From NCBI GenBank assembly GCA_964390805.1, contig CAYMKL010000008.1:19498-83497 (forward strand): 64,000 bases of DNA, in the 5' to 3' direction. Below, in pieces: positions 25,101-32,491 of this stretch (position 1 is the stretch's first letter; each line of letters opens with the position of its first letter). The notes beneath the pieces are model-generated. The model had not been told where the DNA came from and did no database searches. It worked only from the letters and a program-made list of their open reading frames with translations. Both the position numbers and the translations under genes were made by a program. This DNA is from CAYMKL01 sp964390805. GTDB lineage: Bacteria; Chloroflexota; Anaerolineae; VGOG01.

Positions 25101-25240
25101 AAGACCAGCCCGTAGGGCTTTGTGCTTTCAGCCCAGAGCTTTAGCTCGGGGCGACTCTCGGCAAAACACGCACCTGGCCTGCTGCACATGAGCACAATGC
25201 CTATCAGCAGCGCTATCAGAGCGGCTCGTCTGCGCCCCAT
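22103..25240 (-). CDS. Putative secreted glycosidase (DUF4091/GH123-like) with N-terminal dockerin
   Basis: 1045 residues; ATG at 25240, GGGAGGA 5 nt upstream. Signal peptide about 1-27; two in-frame copies of a repeat-derived peptide (SRPELKL...SLSAGPLAPR, about 28-62 and 85-119); dockerin about 148-205 (GDLNCDCDVNIADIMLVASLW, then YDVDDDGGIDIVDIMLVAVHWG). A long catalytic-type region (about 210-790) begins QVWATGNTRKVLP and includes ARNEHEPFQLIIS, GEYSGILTI and VFFSDETEW, matching the DUF4091 family related to GH123; ETEW may hold the acidic residue. A carboxypeptidase-regulatory-like domain (about 795-870) and a C-terminal beta-sandwich of the carbohydrate-binding sort (about 875-1043) follow. 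Having the dockerin at the N-terminus is unusual here. It is the last gene of a five-gene run. Confidence 0.75.
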   Translation of the reverse strand: MGRRRAALIALLIGIVLMCSRPGACFAESRPELKLWAESTKPYGLVLAPQGLRSLSAGPLAPRSLALTPLGNGSPSLRRGTGSAESRPELKLGAKSTKPCGLDSAPQGLRSLSAGPLAPRSNAFPFTPTSMPRSTTTTTWPCPLPGDLNCDCDVNIADIMLVASLWHTAAGDPEFNPDYDVDDDGGIDIVDIMLVAVHWGETCPPEDGAQVWATGNTRKVLPTDPVEDANYIWSGAEKSVHIKAARNEHEPFQLIISAEDDPLSGVSVTASDLIGPNGTISHDNITLYRQTTFEVTQPSDPWGTGMPAAVLPPGHIPDALIPFVDPYDPGHSVGTPFEVIVGENQPLWVDVYVPADVTPGEYSGILTITADGGATLLDTINLNLAVWDFALPETTALDANFPLDILWTLPPQYEIDEGDTAALYALTDKHYEALLDHRLHPFELYRKPAYSEADGTVQLDFSASDPQYEYFLDTRGVPSLNLPGVFDENEWKYLVKDADGQRYTAAAFDDPVFTNKVAQYYQLLRDHYTAQGWFDRHLVFFSDETEWVSDEPLHNGPEGLQRLLGWASLVKAVDPVFKVATASVYPIPPGPPDRGWVDLAGYVDEWEIAPDEVEQDPETYRQRVALGERLGLYFNDYGDFIDYKATLHRALGWLAYKYDATVLVGWAVAAWVGDANNMNIVNPWLSTHDPVYGNGAGALFWPGHHIEGDPAVNVDIPLPSIRLELAREAAEDYEYLTMLAAQTSEDGSAELAEAFARSLAINLLPQLLRDADPDPEDFYAQRNLMGEILSGQHPIHLATIQGTVTESGSSAPLAGVLISNGRGATLTEDDGTYTLAVEAGDQTLAASRDRYVSAEQSVSVGADATLTVDFSLERVAEEPTLLFSFETWWEVAGWEFENTISRQRTSQHVTDGAWSLKVVFGDWLLPTMGTWQFPTNWSSYTALEFDVYNESDYYTYLYVGAADTAGGWFPQTGGDILLLPNSSTHIVISIADMARDIDVSNVDWLEFEPETLMEEENYQGQTKTYPLGPRTLYFDNMRLVRVIGS
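24882..25167. repeat. Two in-frame copies of a palindromic repeat inside a gene
   Basis: Copies of about 115 bp at 24882-24996 and 25053-25167 are spaced exactly 171 bp (57 codons). Each has CGCGGGGCTAAAGGCC, GCCCCTGCGGGGC, GCCCG-AGGGCTTTG and GAGCTTTAGCTCGGGGCG palindromes. They sit between signal peptide and dockerin. The intergenic element at 6223-6295 is a relative. Confidence 0.8.
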
Positions 25241-25277
25241 GCTATTCCTCCCATAAAAGCCTTTCGCGCCTTTCGTG

Positions 25278-25305
25278 GCCTTTCGCTTGTCCTGAGCTTG
25301 TCGAA
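25278..25305. repeat. Scattered 20-bp repeat, intergenic copy
   Basis: CTTGTCCTGAGCTTGTCGAAGG in the 92-bp gap between the GH9 gene and the DUF4091 gene. It is the same family as the copies at about 1213-1230, 12988-13005, 14665-14685 and 52378-52400. Nothing else is seen in the gap. Confidence 0.7.
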
Positions 25306-25332
25306 GGGCGTGATTCGTGGTCCAAACACCTG

Positions 25333-28300
25333 CTACTCACAACTCTCCCCCCAATGCACCGCCACCAACATGACGTCCACGACGTCCACATCGCCATCGT
25401 CGTCCAGGTCGTAGGCTGAAGCGAAAGCAGGGTTGTGCCAGTCGGCGGCGACGGCCATTATGTCGGTTACGTCTACCTGACCGTCGTCGTTCACGTCGGC
25501 GTCGAGGGTGCAGGCAAACAGGCCCAGCACGCCGGCCACCCAGGACATCTCCTGAACGGTGAACTCGTTCATGGGCGGAATCTCATTGGTGTCTACGTGT
25601 CGTCGCAGGATGGGATACGGATCGCGCTCGTTGGCGGCGTAGGGGTAGGAGTTGGCGTCGTCCTGGACGGCGGCGTAGTAGGGGTTGGCGTTGCTCATGG
25701 CGGCCATGACGCCATAAACAGGGATGCCCGGCACTGGCTCAACGATGCCGTCGAACATGCTTGGCTTGTGCAGCGGATCCCGGAGGTAGCGAGAGCCGAT
25801 GCCGGTGACGAAGCTCTGGCTGAGGGGGTTGGCGCCGAGTTGGGTGTTCAGGTTGATCAACGCTGCGTCCCAGTAGCGGCTGTCCTCGGTGAGAGCATAA
25901 GCCTGTAGCAGCCTGAAAGCGTAGCGGGTGGACTGGGTGAAGGTGCCGTAGCCGATCCAGACAGGGACGTCCAGCCGCCCGCCATTGTGATAGGCATTGG
26001 ACTGGGTGCGACTGAGATCTGTCTCGGCATCGGAGACAAAGGCATCTCGGGTCTCCTGCTGCCACGTCGGGTTCACGTCGGGCCAATCCGTATTGACGTA
26101 AGCCCAGCTTGCCTTCTGCTGGTGATGCTGCCAGTCGTTCCAGCCCCACAGCGGCGAGTTCTGGGACCAGTGGGTCTCGAAGGCGATGTGATACTCCGCT
26201 GCGCCAGTGGTGCGGTAGAGCTCGGCGGCGGCCCAGGCCCGATCATCGGTGTCGCCATCGGGATCGGTGTAGTCACCGGTGCAAACGCCGTCCGGGTTGA
26301 CGAAACCATCCGGCGGCTCGACAGTGGCATGAGCCTCGAGAAAGTCCCACGCCAGTTCCGCGTGGGCCAGGTAGGTGGCGGCCAGAGCAGGATCGTGAGG
26401 CATCCAAAGGCGGCTGCCCAGGGCCAGGATTGCCGCCGTCAGTGCCGTGTCGTGAGTGGTCTTCGTCAGGATGTAACGGGTCTCGGTGCTGTCCTCGGGC
26501 ATGCCATCCACCCAACAGGCCGTGGTGACCTTGTGGTAGACGCCGCCATCTGTCTCTTGGAGCAGCACCAGCCAGTCCAGCTCCCAGCGGGCCTCGTCCA
26601 GGAGATCGGGCACGCCGTTGCCGCTCTCAGGAATGCCGTAGCGAGCCCTTCCGCCGTCGTCGCCGAAGCGCGTGGCTTGCTCAGTGCCGAAGAGGTCGTA
26701 GCCGAGCTCGAAGCTGGTGAGCAAGAACCACAGCGCAGAAGCACCAGTGGGCACGTACTTGCCATAATCGCCGGCATCGTGCCATCCGCCGACGACGTTT
26801 TTGTGACCACCCACCGGCTCACCGTTGTACAGCGGCGATGCGGCCACACTGTCATGGTAGATGGCGTCGTCGGGGTGACAGGCGCCGTGGGGGTGATCGG
26901 TCAGGGTCAGCGCAGTGCCGCAGCGCTGGTGGTAGAGGCCACGAGCAGCGATGCGGGCCGCGTCGCCAAACACGCCGGCGCCGATGGCGAAGGGATCACT
27001 GACACCGAAGCCGGGCACACGGGCGTGGTAGACGCCGGGCGTGGTGAGCTCGCCGAAGTCGAAGGCGAAGACATCCTCGCCGGAGAGGTGCCAGTTGGCG
27101 GCGCGGAGTACCAAGGGGACGGTGAGGACAACGGCGTCTGTATTGGCGTCTACAATGTCTACGGTCGTGGAAGAAGAGAAACCAGGTTTTTTCCCTGCGA
27201 CTGACGGCGATCTGGCTGGAAACGGTGACTGAGACGACTGCCTCTCTCTGCTCTTGGGCGAAAAAACCTGGTTTCTTAGGCTTAAGGTGAGGTGATCAGT
27301 GATGCGCAGGGCGCCGTAGGGTAGGGCAGCGGCGCCGTGCAGGGTGACGGCGGTGGGCAGGTCTTCGGTGACCCAGGTGCTGGTGTCGTAGTCGTAGCGA
27401 TAGGCCAGGCCCGCCGGCCCGAAAGCGAAGCCTTGACGGATGTCGAGAAAGGCCACCGCGTGCAGATCGGCTGTGCCGGGAGCTGTCTCCAGATCGAAAG
27501 TGTCGTCGCCGAAGCCATCCCTGCGTAAGATCACGCCACCGTCGCCCACCGCGATGGCCACACCATTTGGATCGCCGACCACGTGGCGCAAGGTGGCGGT
27601 CGTAGGTGAAGCGACGGCCTGCCAGTTGCCATACTGCAGCTCAAGGATCGTGCCATTTTCACCCACTGCCCAGGCGCCGGCCCCAGGAAATCCCCCCACG
27701 TCGTGGAGGGTGGCGCTTGTCACACCGCTGATGTCGGTCCACGTGCTGCCGTCCCAGCTTAGGAACACCCCGCCGTCGCCAACTGCCCAGGCTGTGTCGG
27801 CATCCGTGGCGAAGACGCCGCGCAGGGTTGCCGTCGTCGGAGTCGTGACCAACTCCCAGGCGACAGCACCGGGCTCCCAATGCAGGATAATCCCCCCACT
27901 GCCCACCATCCAGCCCTCGACCTGCGGGGTGAAGTGGATGTCGTAGAGATCGGCCGCGGTGGGCACGGTCACCGTCTGCCAGTCTGTGCCGTCCCAGTGG
28001 ATGACTGTGCCGGCGTCGCCGATGGCCCAGACGTCGTATTCGGTGAGGGGGTAGATGGCGTGGAGGGATTGGATATTGGGTATTGGATATTGGGCTATGG
28101 TCCAGCCGGCGGAGGGTATCCAGTGCAGGAGGGTGCTGTCCTCGCCGACGGCCCAGATGCCGCCGCCCAGGTCGCCTAGATAGCCGCCGACGTAGCCCCA
28201 CTTGGGGCCTTGGGGCAGGTAGCCTACCTGGTTGACTTTGACGTTGGGGTTGAGGGCGTCGGGGTCGAGCACGAGGGGTGCGTCGGTGGCTGGCATGGGA

Positions 28301-29190
28301 TTGCCGGAGGGGTCGGTTATCCCTTTGATAGTGAGGGTGTAGCTGATATTGGGCTGGAGGGGCGCGGGGAGGCGCAGGGTGACGTCGAATCTCAGCACCG
28401 GGGACCCACTGCTCCCCATCGGGGCGCTGCCGCCGAAATCCACCACGCGCCACTCGAAGCCAACATCGGTGGGCTGGTGAGGGGATGCATAGGCCGGATC
28501 CGTATCGCTGACGAGGGTGTAGTGGCTTGGATCACGAGCAGTAGTTGGATCGAAGCGTTCCGCGAAGCGCAAGCGCAGGTAGTGATGGCTCTCCACCATG
28601 ACCTGCTGCAACTCTGGCGGGCTGATATCGCGGGCGACGATGTCGTCCACGAAGCTGGCGCGGTACTCACTGTCTGGGCCCCAGTCCAGGAATTCGACGT
28701 CGCTCAGGTCCCAGTCTGGGGTTTGCAGGGCACCGATGGGGATCTGCACCCGACGCCATGTGCCGTCCAGCACGCCGCCCTCAATGTGATCTAGGATGGG
28801 GGCAGTGTTGGAGCTGGCGTACCAGGTGGTGACCCGGAAGGTGGGACTGGCCGGCGGATTGCCCGGGTCGGCGGCGCGCAGGTAGAACTCGATGACGTCG
28901 TAGCCGCTGAGGTTGCGTCGCGGATGGCCGCCGCAATAGAGTTTGAGGGACGGGCTGTGCCAGGGGTCGGCGAGGAGCTTCAGGCTGTGGCTGCCGCTGT
29001 GAGCTGCCTCGGTGGTGTCGGTAGCGTACTCAACGCAGGATGGGTCGGCCAGAGGCACACTGCCGGGTTCGCCATCATAAAGAACCTGGTCAGCAGTGAC
29101 CCGCGTGGTCGCCAGTGTTGACGGTGGGAGCAGCGTCAACAGCGCAAAAGCGGTCAGGGTGATGAGCCTCAATGGATTCAAATTACTCAC
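25333..29190 (-). CDS. GH9 cellulase with nested propeller and dockerin
   Basis: About 1285 residues. The GTG at 29190 overlaps the preceding stop by 8 bp (TTG at 29181 is an alternative). Signal peptide about 1-28; beta-sandwich (about 30-190) of a carbohydrate-binding type; a domain around 195-310; KVNQVGYLPQGPKWG at about 315, the first strand of the Ig-like domain (CelD_N) that precedes many GH9 enzymes. A propeller of YCF48-like repeats (WAVGEDSTLLHW, WAIGDAGTVIHWDG, about 346-630) interrupts it, and the rest of the Ig domain resumes at about 675-733 (VFAFDFGELTTPGVYHARV). GH9 catalytic domain about 735-1225 with GGWHDAGDYGKY near 800 (the two Asp) and NEFTVQE near 1206 (proton-donor Glu region). 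Dockerin 1227-1285. Activity is expected on cellulose or related beta-glucans. Confidence 0.88.
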   Translation of the reverse strand: MSNLNPLRLITLTAFALLTLLPPSTLATTRVTADQVLYDGEPGSVPLADPSCVEYATDTTEAAHSGSHSLKLLADPWHSPSLKLYCGGHPRRNLSGYDVIEFYLRAADPGNPPASPTFRVTTWYASSNTAPILDHIEGGVLDGTWRRVQIPIGALQTPDWDLSDVEFLDWGPDSEYRASFVDDIVARDISPPELQQVMVESHHYLRLRFAERFDPTTARDPSHYTLVSDTDPAYASPHQPTDVGFEWRVVDFGGSAPMGSSGSPVLRFDVTLRLPAPLQPNISYTLTIKGITDPSGNPMPATDAPLVLDPDALNPNVKVNQVGYLPQGPKWGYVGGYLGDLGGGIWAVGEDSTLLHWIPSAGWTIAQYPIPNIQSLHAIYPLTEYDVWAIGDAGTVIHWDGTDWQTVTVPTAADLYDIHFTPQVEGWMVGSGGIILHWEPGAVAWELVTTPTTATLRGVFATDADTAWAVGDGGVFLSWDGSTWTDISGVTSATLHDVGGFPGAGAWAVGENGTILELQYGNWQAVASPTTATLRHVVGDPNGVAIAVGDGGVILRRDGFGDDTFDLETAPGTADLHAVAFLDIRQGFAFGPAGLAYRYDYDTSTWVTEDLPTAVTLHGAAALPYGALRITDHLTLSLRNQVFSPKSRERQSSQSPFPARSPSVAGKKPGFSSSTTVDIVDANTDAVVLTVPLVLRAANWHLSGEDVFAFDFGELTTPGVYHARVPGFGVSDPFAIGAGVFGDAARIAARGLYHQRCGTALTLTDHPHGACHPDDAIYHDSVAASPLYNGEPVGGHKNVVGGWHDAGDYGKYVPTGASALWFLLTSFELGYDLFGTEQATRFGDDGGRARYGIPESGNGVPDLLDEARWELDWLVLLQETDGGVYHKVTTACWVDGMPEDSTETRYILTKTTHDTALTAAILALGSRLWMPHDPALAATYLAHAELAWDFLEAHATVEPPDGFVNPDGVCTGDYTDPDGDTDDRAWAAAELYRTTGAAEYHIAFETHWSQNSPLWGWNDWQHHQQKASWAYVNTDWPDVNPTWQQETRDAFVSDAETDLSRTQSNAYHNGGRLDVPVWIGYGTFTQSTRYAFRLLQAYALTEDSRYWDAALINLNTQLGANPLSQSFVTGIGSRYLRDPLHKPSMFDGIVEPVPGIPVYGVMAAMSNANPYYAAVQDDANSYPYAANERDPYPILRRHVDTNEIPPMNEFTVQEMSWVAGVLGLFACTLDADVNDDGQVDVTDIMAVAADWHNPAFASAYDLDDDGDVDVVDVMLVAVHWGESCE
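27177..27276. repeat. Inverted-repeat insertion inside the GH9 gene
   Basis: Perfect 17-bp arms AGAAACCAGGTTTTTTC (27177-27193) and its complement (27260-27276) flank 66 bp. It is in frame and encodes a segment with KKPGFSSS and RNQVFSPKS, placed between the propeller and the second part of the Ig domain. The arms match the 14252-14284 palindrome. Confidence 0.75.
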
Positions 29191-30751
29191 AAGTTTCCCC
29201 CCAATGGACTACGACCAGCATGATGTCCACGACGTCTATGTCGTCATCGTCATCCAAGTCGTAGGTATGGTCATAGCAGTCATCTCCCAGCCGGCAACGC
29301 CAGTGGCTGGCTACCAACTGGACATCCCCGATATTTACAGCATCGTCGCCATTGACGTCGCCGACGAGGACGCAGGAAGAGGTGCGCAGGCGGATGGCTA
29401 CATCGGATTCCGAATCTATTCCCAGGTCGAGCCACGAGCTACCGTCGTCACTGATGTAGGTCTTTCCCACCTCGTATGGCCCGTCGGAATCCATGGGGAT
29501 GGGGAAAAGAGAACTGGCATTGGTGAACTTCACCACCCCGAAAACGTCGTCGTCGCTGGCCACCGGCACAGGCGAGTCCAACTCCACTCCATGGTACCCG
29601 GCCTCATCAAAGCTGTGGTTCAGGCTACTCCACAACAGATTGCTGAGCGTCGTCCCGTTGAAGTCATCGTAGATGTACACGTCCATGTCGGTGGTAGCGT
29701 CTGTGGTCCAAAACTCCACGCGCGTGGCGAATGTGTTGCTGGTAGGCGTAAACTTGCACAGGCCCCAGCCGGTCGTGCTGTCGTAGCCCATCGCACCCGT
29801 CCACCCGGCCTCGTCATAGTACCAAATGTCGCCGTTGGGGTCGTAGTCCTGCCAGTCGTACATGAACGAGGAGTCCGCGCCGATGTTGGCTGAGCCGTAG
29901 GCGATGGTGAAGTAGCCATTGTCTCCCCAGTCCGTGTCCCAACTGTTCTTCACGATCCAGCCCCCCGTGCCCCCTGCGTGGGTGAGGCTATCGTCCCAGC
30001 CGACGATCAGCACACAATGGTTCGTCTCTTCTGTGCCCGCGTAGTACAGCGTATACGTACCATCGTAGTCCCCGAACTCGGTGTCCCAGGCATCGCCGTC
30101 GCCGGCATACACGGACGTGAAGATCGGGCTGGCAGTGGCATAGACGTAGGCCTTCAGTACGTCCGTATCGGGCACCGCGTCACCTGAGATGATCCTCCAG
30201 TCCAGCAGCGTCTTTTCGTACGAACAGGTCTCATTGCAGGCCATATCGCTGGGCACGTAGGGGTCGCACGACTCCAGCACGAACCCCTTTTGGGAGAACA
30301 AGTTAACGAGTATTTCATAATTCCCGCCACCACAACTCGTATCTTCCCAGTTACATTCCTTGGCGTTGTTCTCCGAGAAGTCATAGGTGCCAGCCCCGTC
30401 CATCAGCATCTTGGACTCGACGTTGGCGACGGCAGCGAAAGCATAGCACGAGCCGCACGCGCCTTGGTTCCTCACCGAGGTGACCACGCCCTGTTCGCGC
30501 CAATCCCAACTATCTGGCAATGTTTGAGCCATGAAACTGCCTGGCATCCTCTGCCCAGTCAGATGAGACAAGTCCATCTGCGGCGGCAGGAAACCTGTGC
30601 GCGGAGGCGGTGGCTTGGGCGTCCGCTGTCGTAAGGGGGCCCTCTGGGGCACGGGTTCCTGTGCAAGACCGGGCTCCGACACCACCCACAGGTACACAAG
30701 CGCCAAGATAACCAGTGTAGAAGCGATAACCTTTGCTATTCGCTTTTTCAC
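29183..30751 (-). CDS. Secreted papain-like protease with dockerin
   Basis: 522 residues from the GTG at 30751, preferred because AGGAGG lies 6 nt upstream; the longer reading from 30775 would put that site inside the gene. N-terminal membrane-type signal (about 4-30), Pro-rich stretch, C1A peptidase about 78-295 with Gln96 and catalytic Cys102 in QGACGSCYAF, His in ETNHCVLIVGWDD and Asn in VKNSWDTDWG. A lectin-like beta domain follows (about 315-450, WDTDWG...YVYIYDDF, EVGKTYISDDGSSW), as in bacterial C1A enzymes with C-terminal binding modules. Dockerin about 458-522 (DVNGDDAVNIGD and DLDDDDDIDVVD, RCRLGDDCYD insert). It is coupled to GH9 by overlap and to the beta-helix gene by a 16-bp gap. 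Confidence 0.85.
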   Translation of the reverse strand: MKKRIAKVIASTLVILALVYLWVVSEPGLAQEPVPQRAPLRQRTPKPPPPRTGFLPPQMDLSHLTGQRMPGSFMAQTLPDSWDWREQGVVTSVRNQGACGSCYAFAAVANVESKMLMDGAGTYDFSENNAKECNWEDTSCGGGNYEILVNLFSQKGFVLESCDPYVPSDMACNETCSYEKTLLDWRIISGDAVPDTDVLKAYVYATASPIFTSVYAGDGDAWDTEFGDYDGTYTLYYAGTEETNHCVLIVGWDDSLTHAGGTGGWIVKNSWDTDWGDNGYFTIAYGSANIGADSSFMYDWQDYDPNGDIWYYDEAGWTGAMGYDSTTGWGLCKFTPTSNTFATRVEFWTTDATTDMDVYIYDDFNGTTLSNLLWSSLNHSFDEAGYHGVELDSPVPVASDDDVFGVVKFTNASSLFPIPMDSDGPYEVGKTYISDDGSSWLDLGIDSESDVAIRLRTSSCVLVGDVNGDDAVNIGDVQLVASHWRCRLGDDCYDHTYDLDDDDDIDVVDIMLVVVHWGETCE

Positions 30752-30767
30752 TGCTCTCCTCCTTCTT

Positions 30768-32384
30768 CTACTCACACGTATCCCCCCAATGCACTGCTAC
30801 CAGCATGATGTCCACAATGTCCACGTCGCCGTCGTCGTCTCGGTCGTGGGCTGGAGCGAAGTCAGCATTATGCCAGTCGGCGGCGACGGCCATCACGTCT
30901 TCGATGTCCACGTCGCCGTCGCCATCTACGTCGCCTTCCAGGATGCAGGTTTGCACTTCGAAGGCGCCCAGGTCTGGCGAAGCGCCCCGGGGCTGGCCCA
31001 GGATGTCGTCGGCGGGCGATTGGGTAGGGTCGGCGACATCTATGGCAGGGCTGCCGGCAGGCAGCACACTGTAGCTATTCACCAGCCGCTCGAACTCCTG
31101 GCGTATCGTCGCGTTGCCGCTCAGGAAGGTGTCGGCATTGGGGTCCCAGCGCGGCAGCACCACGCCCGTCTGATCAGGCAGGCCGGGGTCAGCGACCAGG
31201 CGATTGACATCGTCGGTGTAGTTGACCAGCTCGCCGGCATTGCTAGGGATGGGGTTCGGCCCGTTCCAGTAGAGGTTGTTGTCCAGGACAAATGAGAGGG
31301 TTTCCCCAATCGGCGTGTCGGAGAAATCGTTGGGCCGGCTGGGGTTCTCGGCGCCCATAGTGCCCATGGGGTCGGCCCAGATGTTGTTGTAGAAGCGAAT
31401 GTTCTCGTTGGGCGGGTTCTCGCCCTCGGCGTTGAGCCGCATGACGTAGGCCTTGGCCGGCAGGTCGCCCACCACCGTGTTGTGACGGAAGATGATGTCG
31501 CGGCAACCTTTCACCCCGAAGGAGGCGCGTATCACGTTGGGTGCGTTGCCCAACAGAAGGTTGTTCTCCACCAGCACGTCCTGGGCCTCGTGGAAAGGCT
31601 TACCGTCCTCGCCCGTCAGCACGAAATAGCAGCCCGAGCTGCCCTGCCAGTTGAGGAAGACGTTGCGGCGCACGGTGATGCGCTCGTTCTCTGGCAGCCC
31701 GGCCGAGTTCTTGATGACGATGAAGCTGCTGGTGTTATTATTGTTGGTGCGCCCGCTGCCCTCGAAGTCGTTGAAGAAGACGTTGTCCTGGATGACCACG
31801 TCGGTGACGCCGTTGGCATCAATGTGCTCGTCGGAGCCCGTCTGGTTGTAGAACACGTTGCCCTCGACGAGCACCTCCCGCGCGCCGTAATTGACCTTCA
31901 GCAGGTCGTTGTTGAAACTGTCGTGAATGACGTTGTTCCGCAGGGCGATGCGGCTGGTGGCCTCGTCCCCGCCGGGTGGGCCAAGCAGGTCTTGGATCTG
32001 AATGACCAGGGCGCCGGCGCCAGGGCCGCTGTGGGCGATGTCGAAGCCCTCCAGCGTGATGCCCTGGCCGTAGAAGCAGGTGACGACAGTGCTGGTATGG
32101 CGCAGTTGGGCCTGGTAGGAAACCTCGGAACGGACCGTGACCCCCTCGCTGAACGTGCCTCGCAGCCGCACGCGCCCGGAGTATGTGCCAGGCTTGACCA
32201 GCACCGTGCTGCCGTCCGGCACGCTATCCAGGGCGTGGGTGATGGTGGCCCAGGGATTGCCCTCTGAGCCGTCACCTGTACTATCGCTGCCGTCGGTGGC
32301 CACGTAGTAGACCCCCTGGGCCGACATGGGGGTCACGGCTAGGGTTGCTAGCAATAGTCCGATGAGTAGAACGTGACTTTTCAT
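30768..32384 (-). CDS. Secreted parallel beta-helix protein with dockerin
   Basis: 538 residues from the ATG at 32384 (GAGG 8 nt upstream, signal peptide follows); the longer frame upstream lacks a site. Signal peptide 1-22; YYVATDGSDSTGDGSEGNPW (about 24-43) is the usual start of right-handed beta-helix proteins of the pectate-lyase/DUF1565 type; helix about 45-460 with NNVIHDS, VLVEGNVF and NVFLNW turns; it closes with SPAIDVADPTQS and SPDLGAFEVQ. Dockerin about 478-538 (DVDGDGDVDIEDVMAVAADW, then DRDDDGDVDIVD). A polysaccharide lyase or hydrolase role is likely but I cannot name catalytic residues. The dockerin is nearly the same as that of the next gene upstream. Confidence 0.8.
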   Translation of the reverse strand: MKSHVLLIGLLLATLAVTPMSAQGVYYVATDGSDSTGDGSEGNPWATITHALDSVPDGSTVLVKPGTYSGRVRLRGTFSEGVTVRSEVSYQAQLRHTSTVVTCFYGQGITLEGFDIAHSGPGAGALVIQIQDLLGPPGGDEATSRIALRNNVIHDSFNNDLLKVNYGAREVLVEGNVFYNQTGSDEHIDANGVTDVVIQDNVFFNDFEGSGRTNNNNTSSFIVIKNSAGLPENERITVRRNVFLNWQGSSGCYFVLTGEDGKPFHEAQDVLVENNLLLGNAPNVIRASFGVKGCRDIIFRHNTVVGDLPAKAYVMRLNAEGENPPNENIRFYNNIWADPMGTMGAENPSRPNDFSDTPIGETLSFVLDNNLYWNGPNPIPSNAGELVNYTDDVNRLVADPGLPDQTGVVLPRWDPNADTFLSGNATIRQEFERLVNSYSVLPAGSPAIDVADPTQSPADDILGQPRGASPDLGAFEVQTCILEGDVDGDGDVDIEDVMAVAADWHNADFAPAHDRDDDGDVDIVDIMLVAVHWGDTCE

Positions 32385-32491
32385 TTGTGATCCTCGGGTG
32401 GAGTGGTGGGAATATGACAACGAATTCAAAGGATTCACCGAATTCACGACGCCAGATTCGGCGAATCCTCGAAATTCGCTGTCATATTCAC

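Noticed and set aside
25333..25510. EF-hand calcium sensors
   Set aside because: The paired DxDxDGxxD loops sit in two-repeat modules of about 60 residues ending HWGETC at protein ends or after linkers, which fits dockerin rather than EF-hand proteins.
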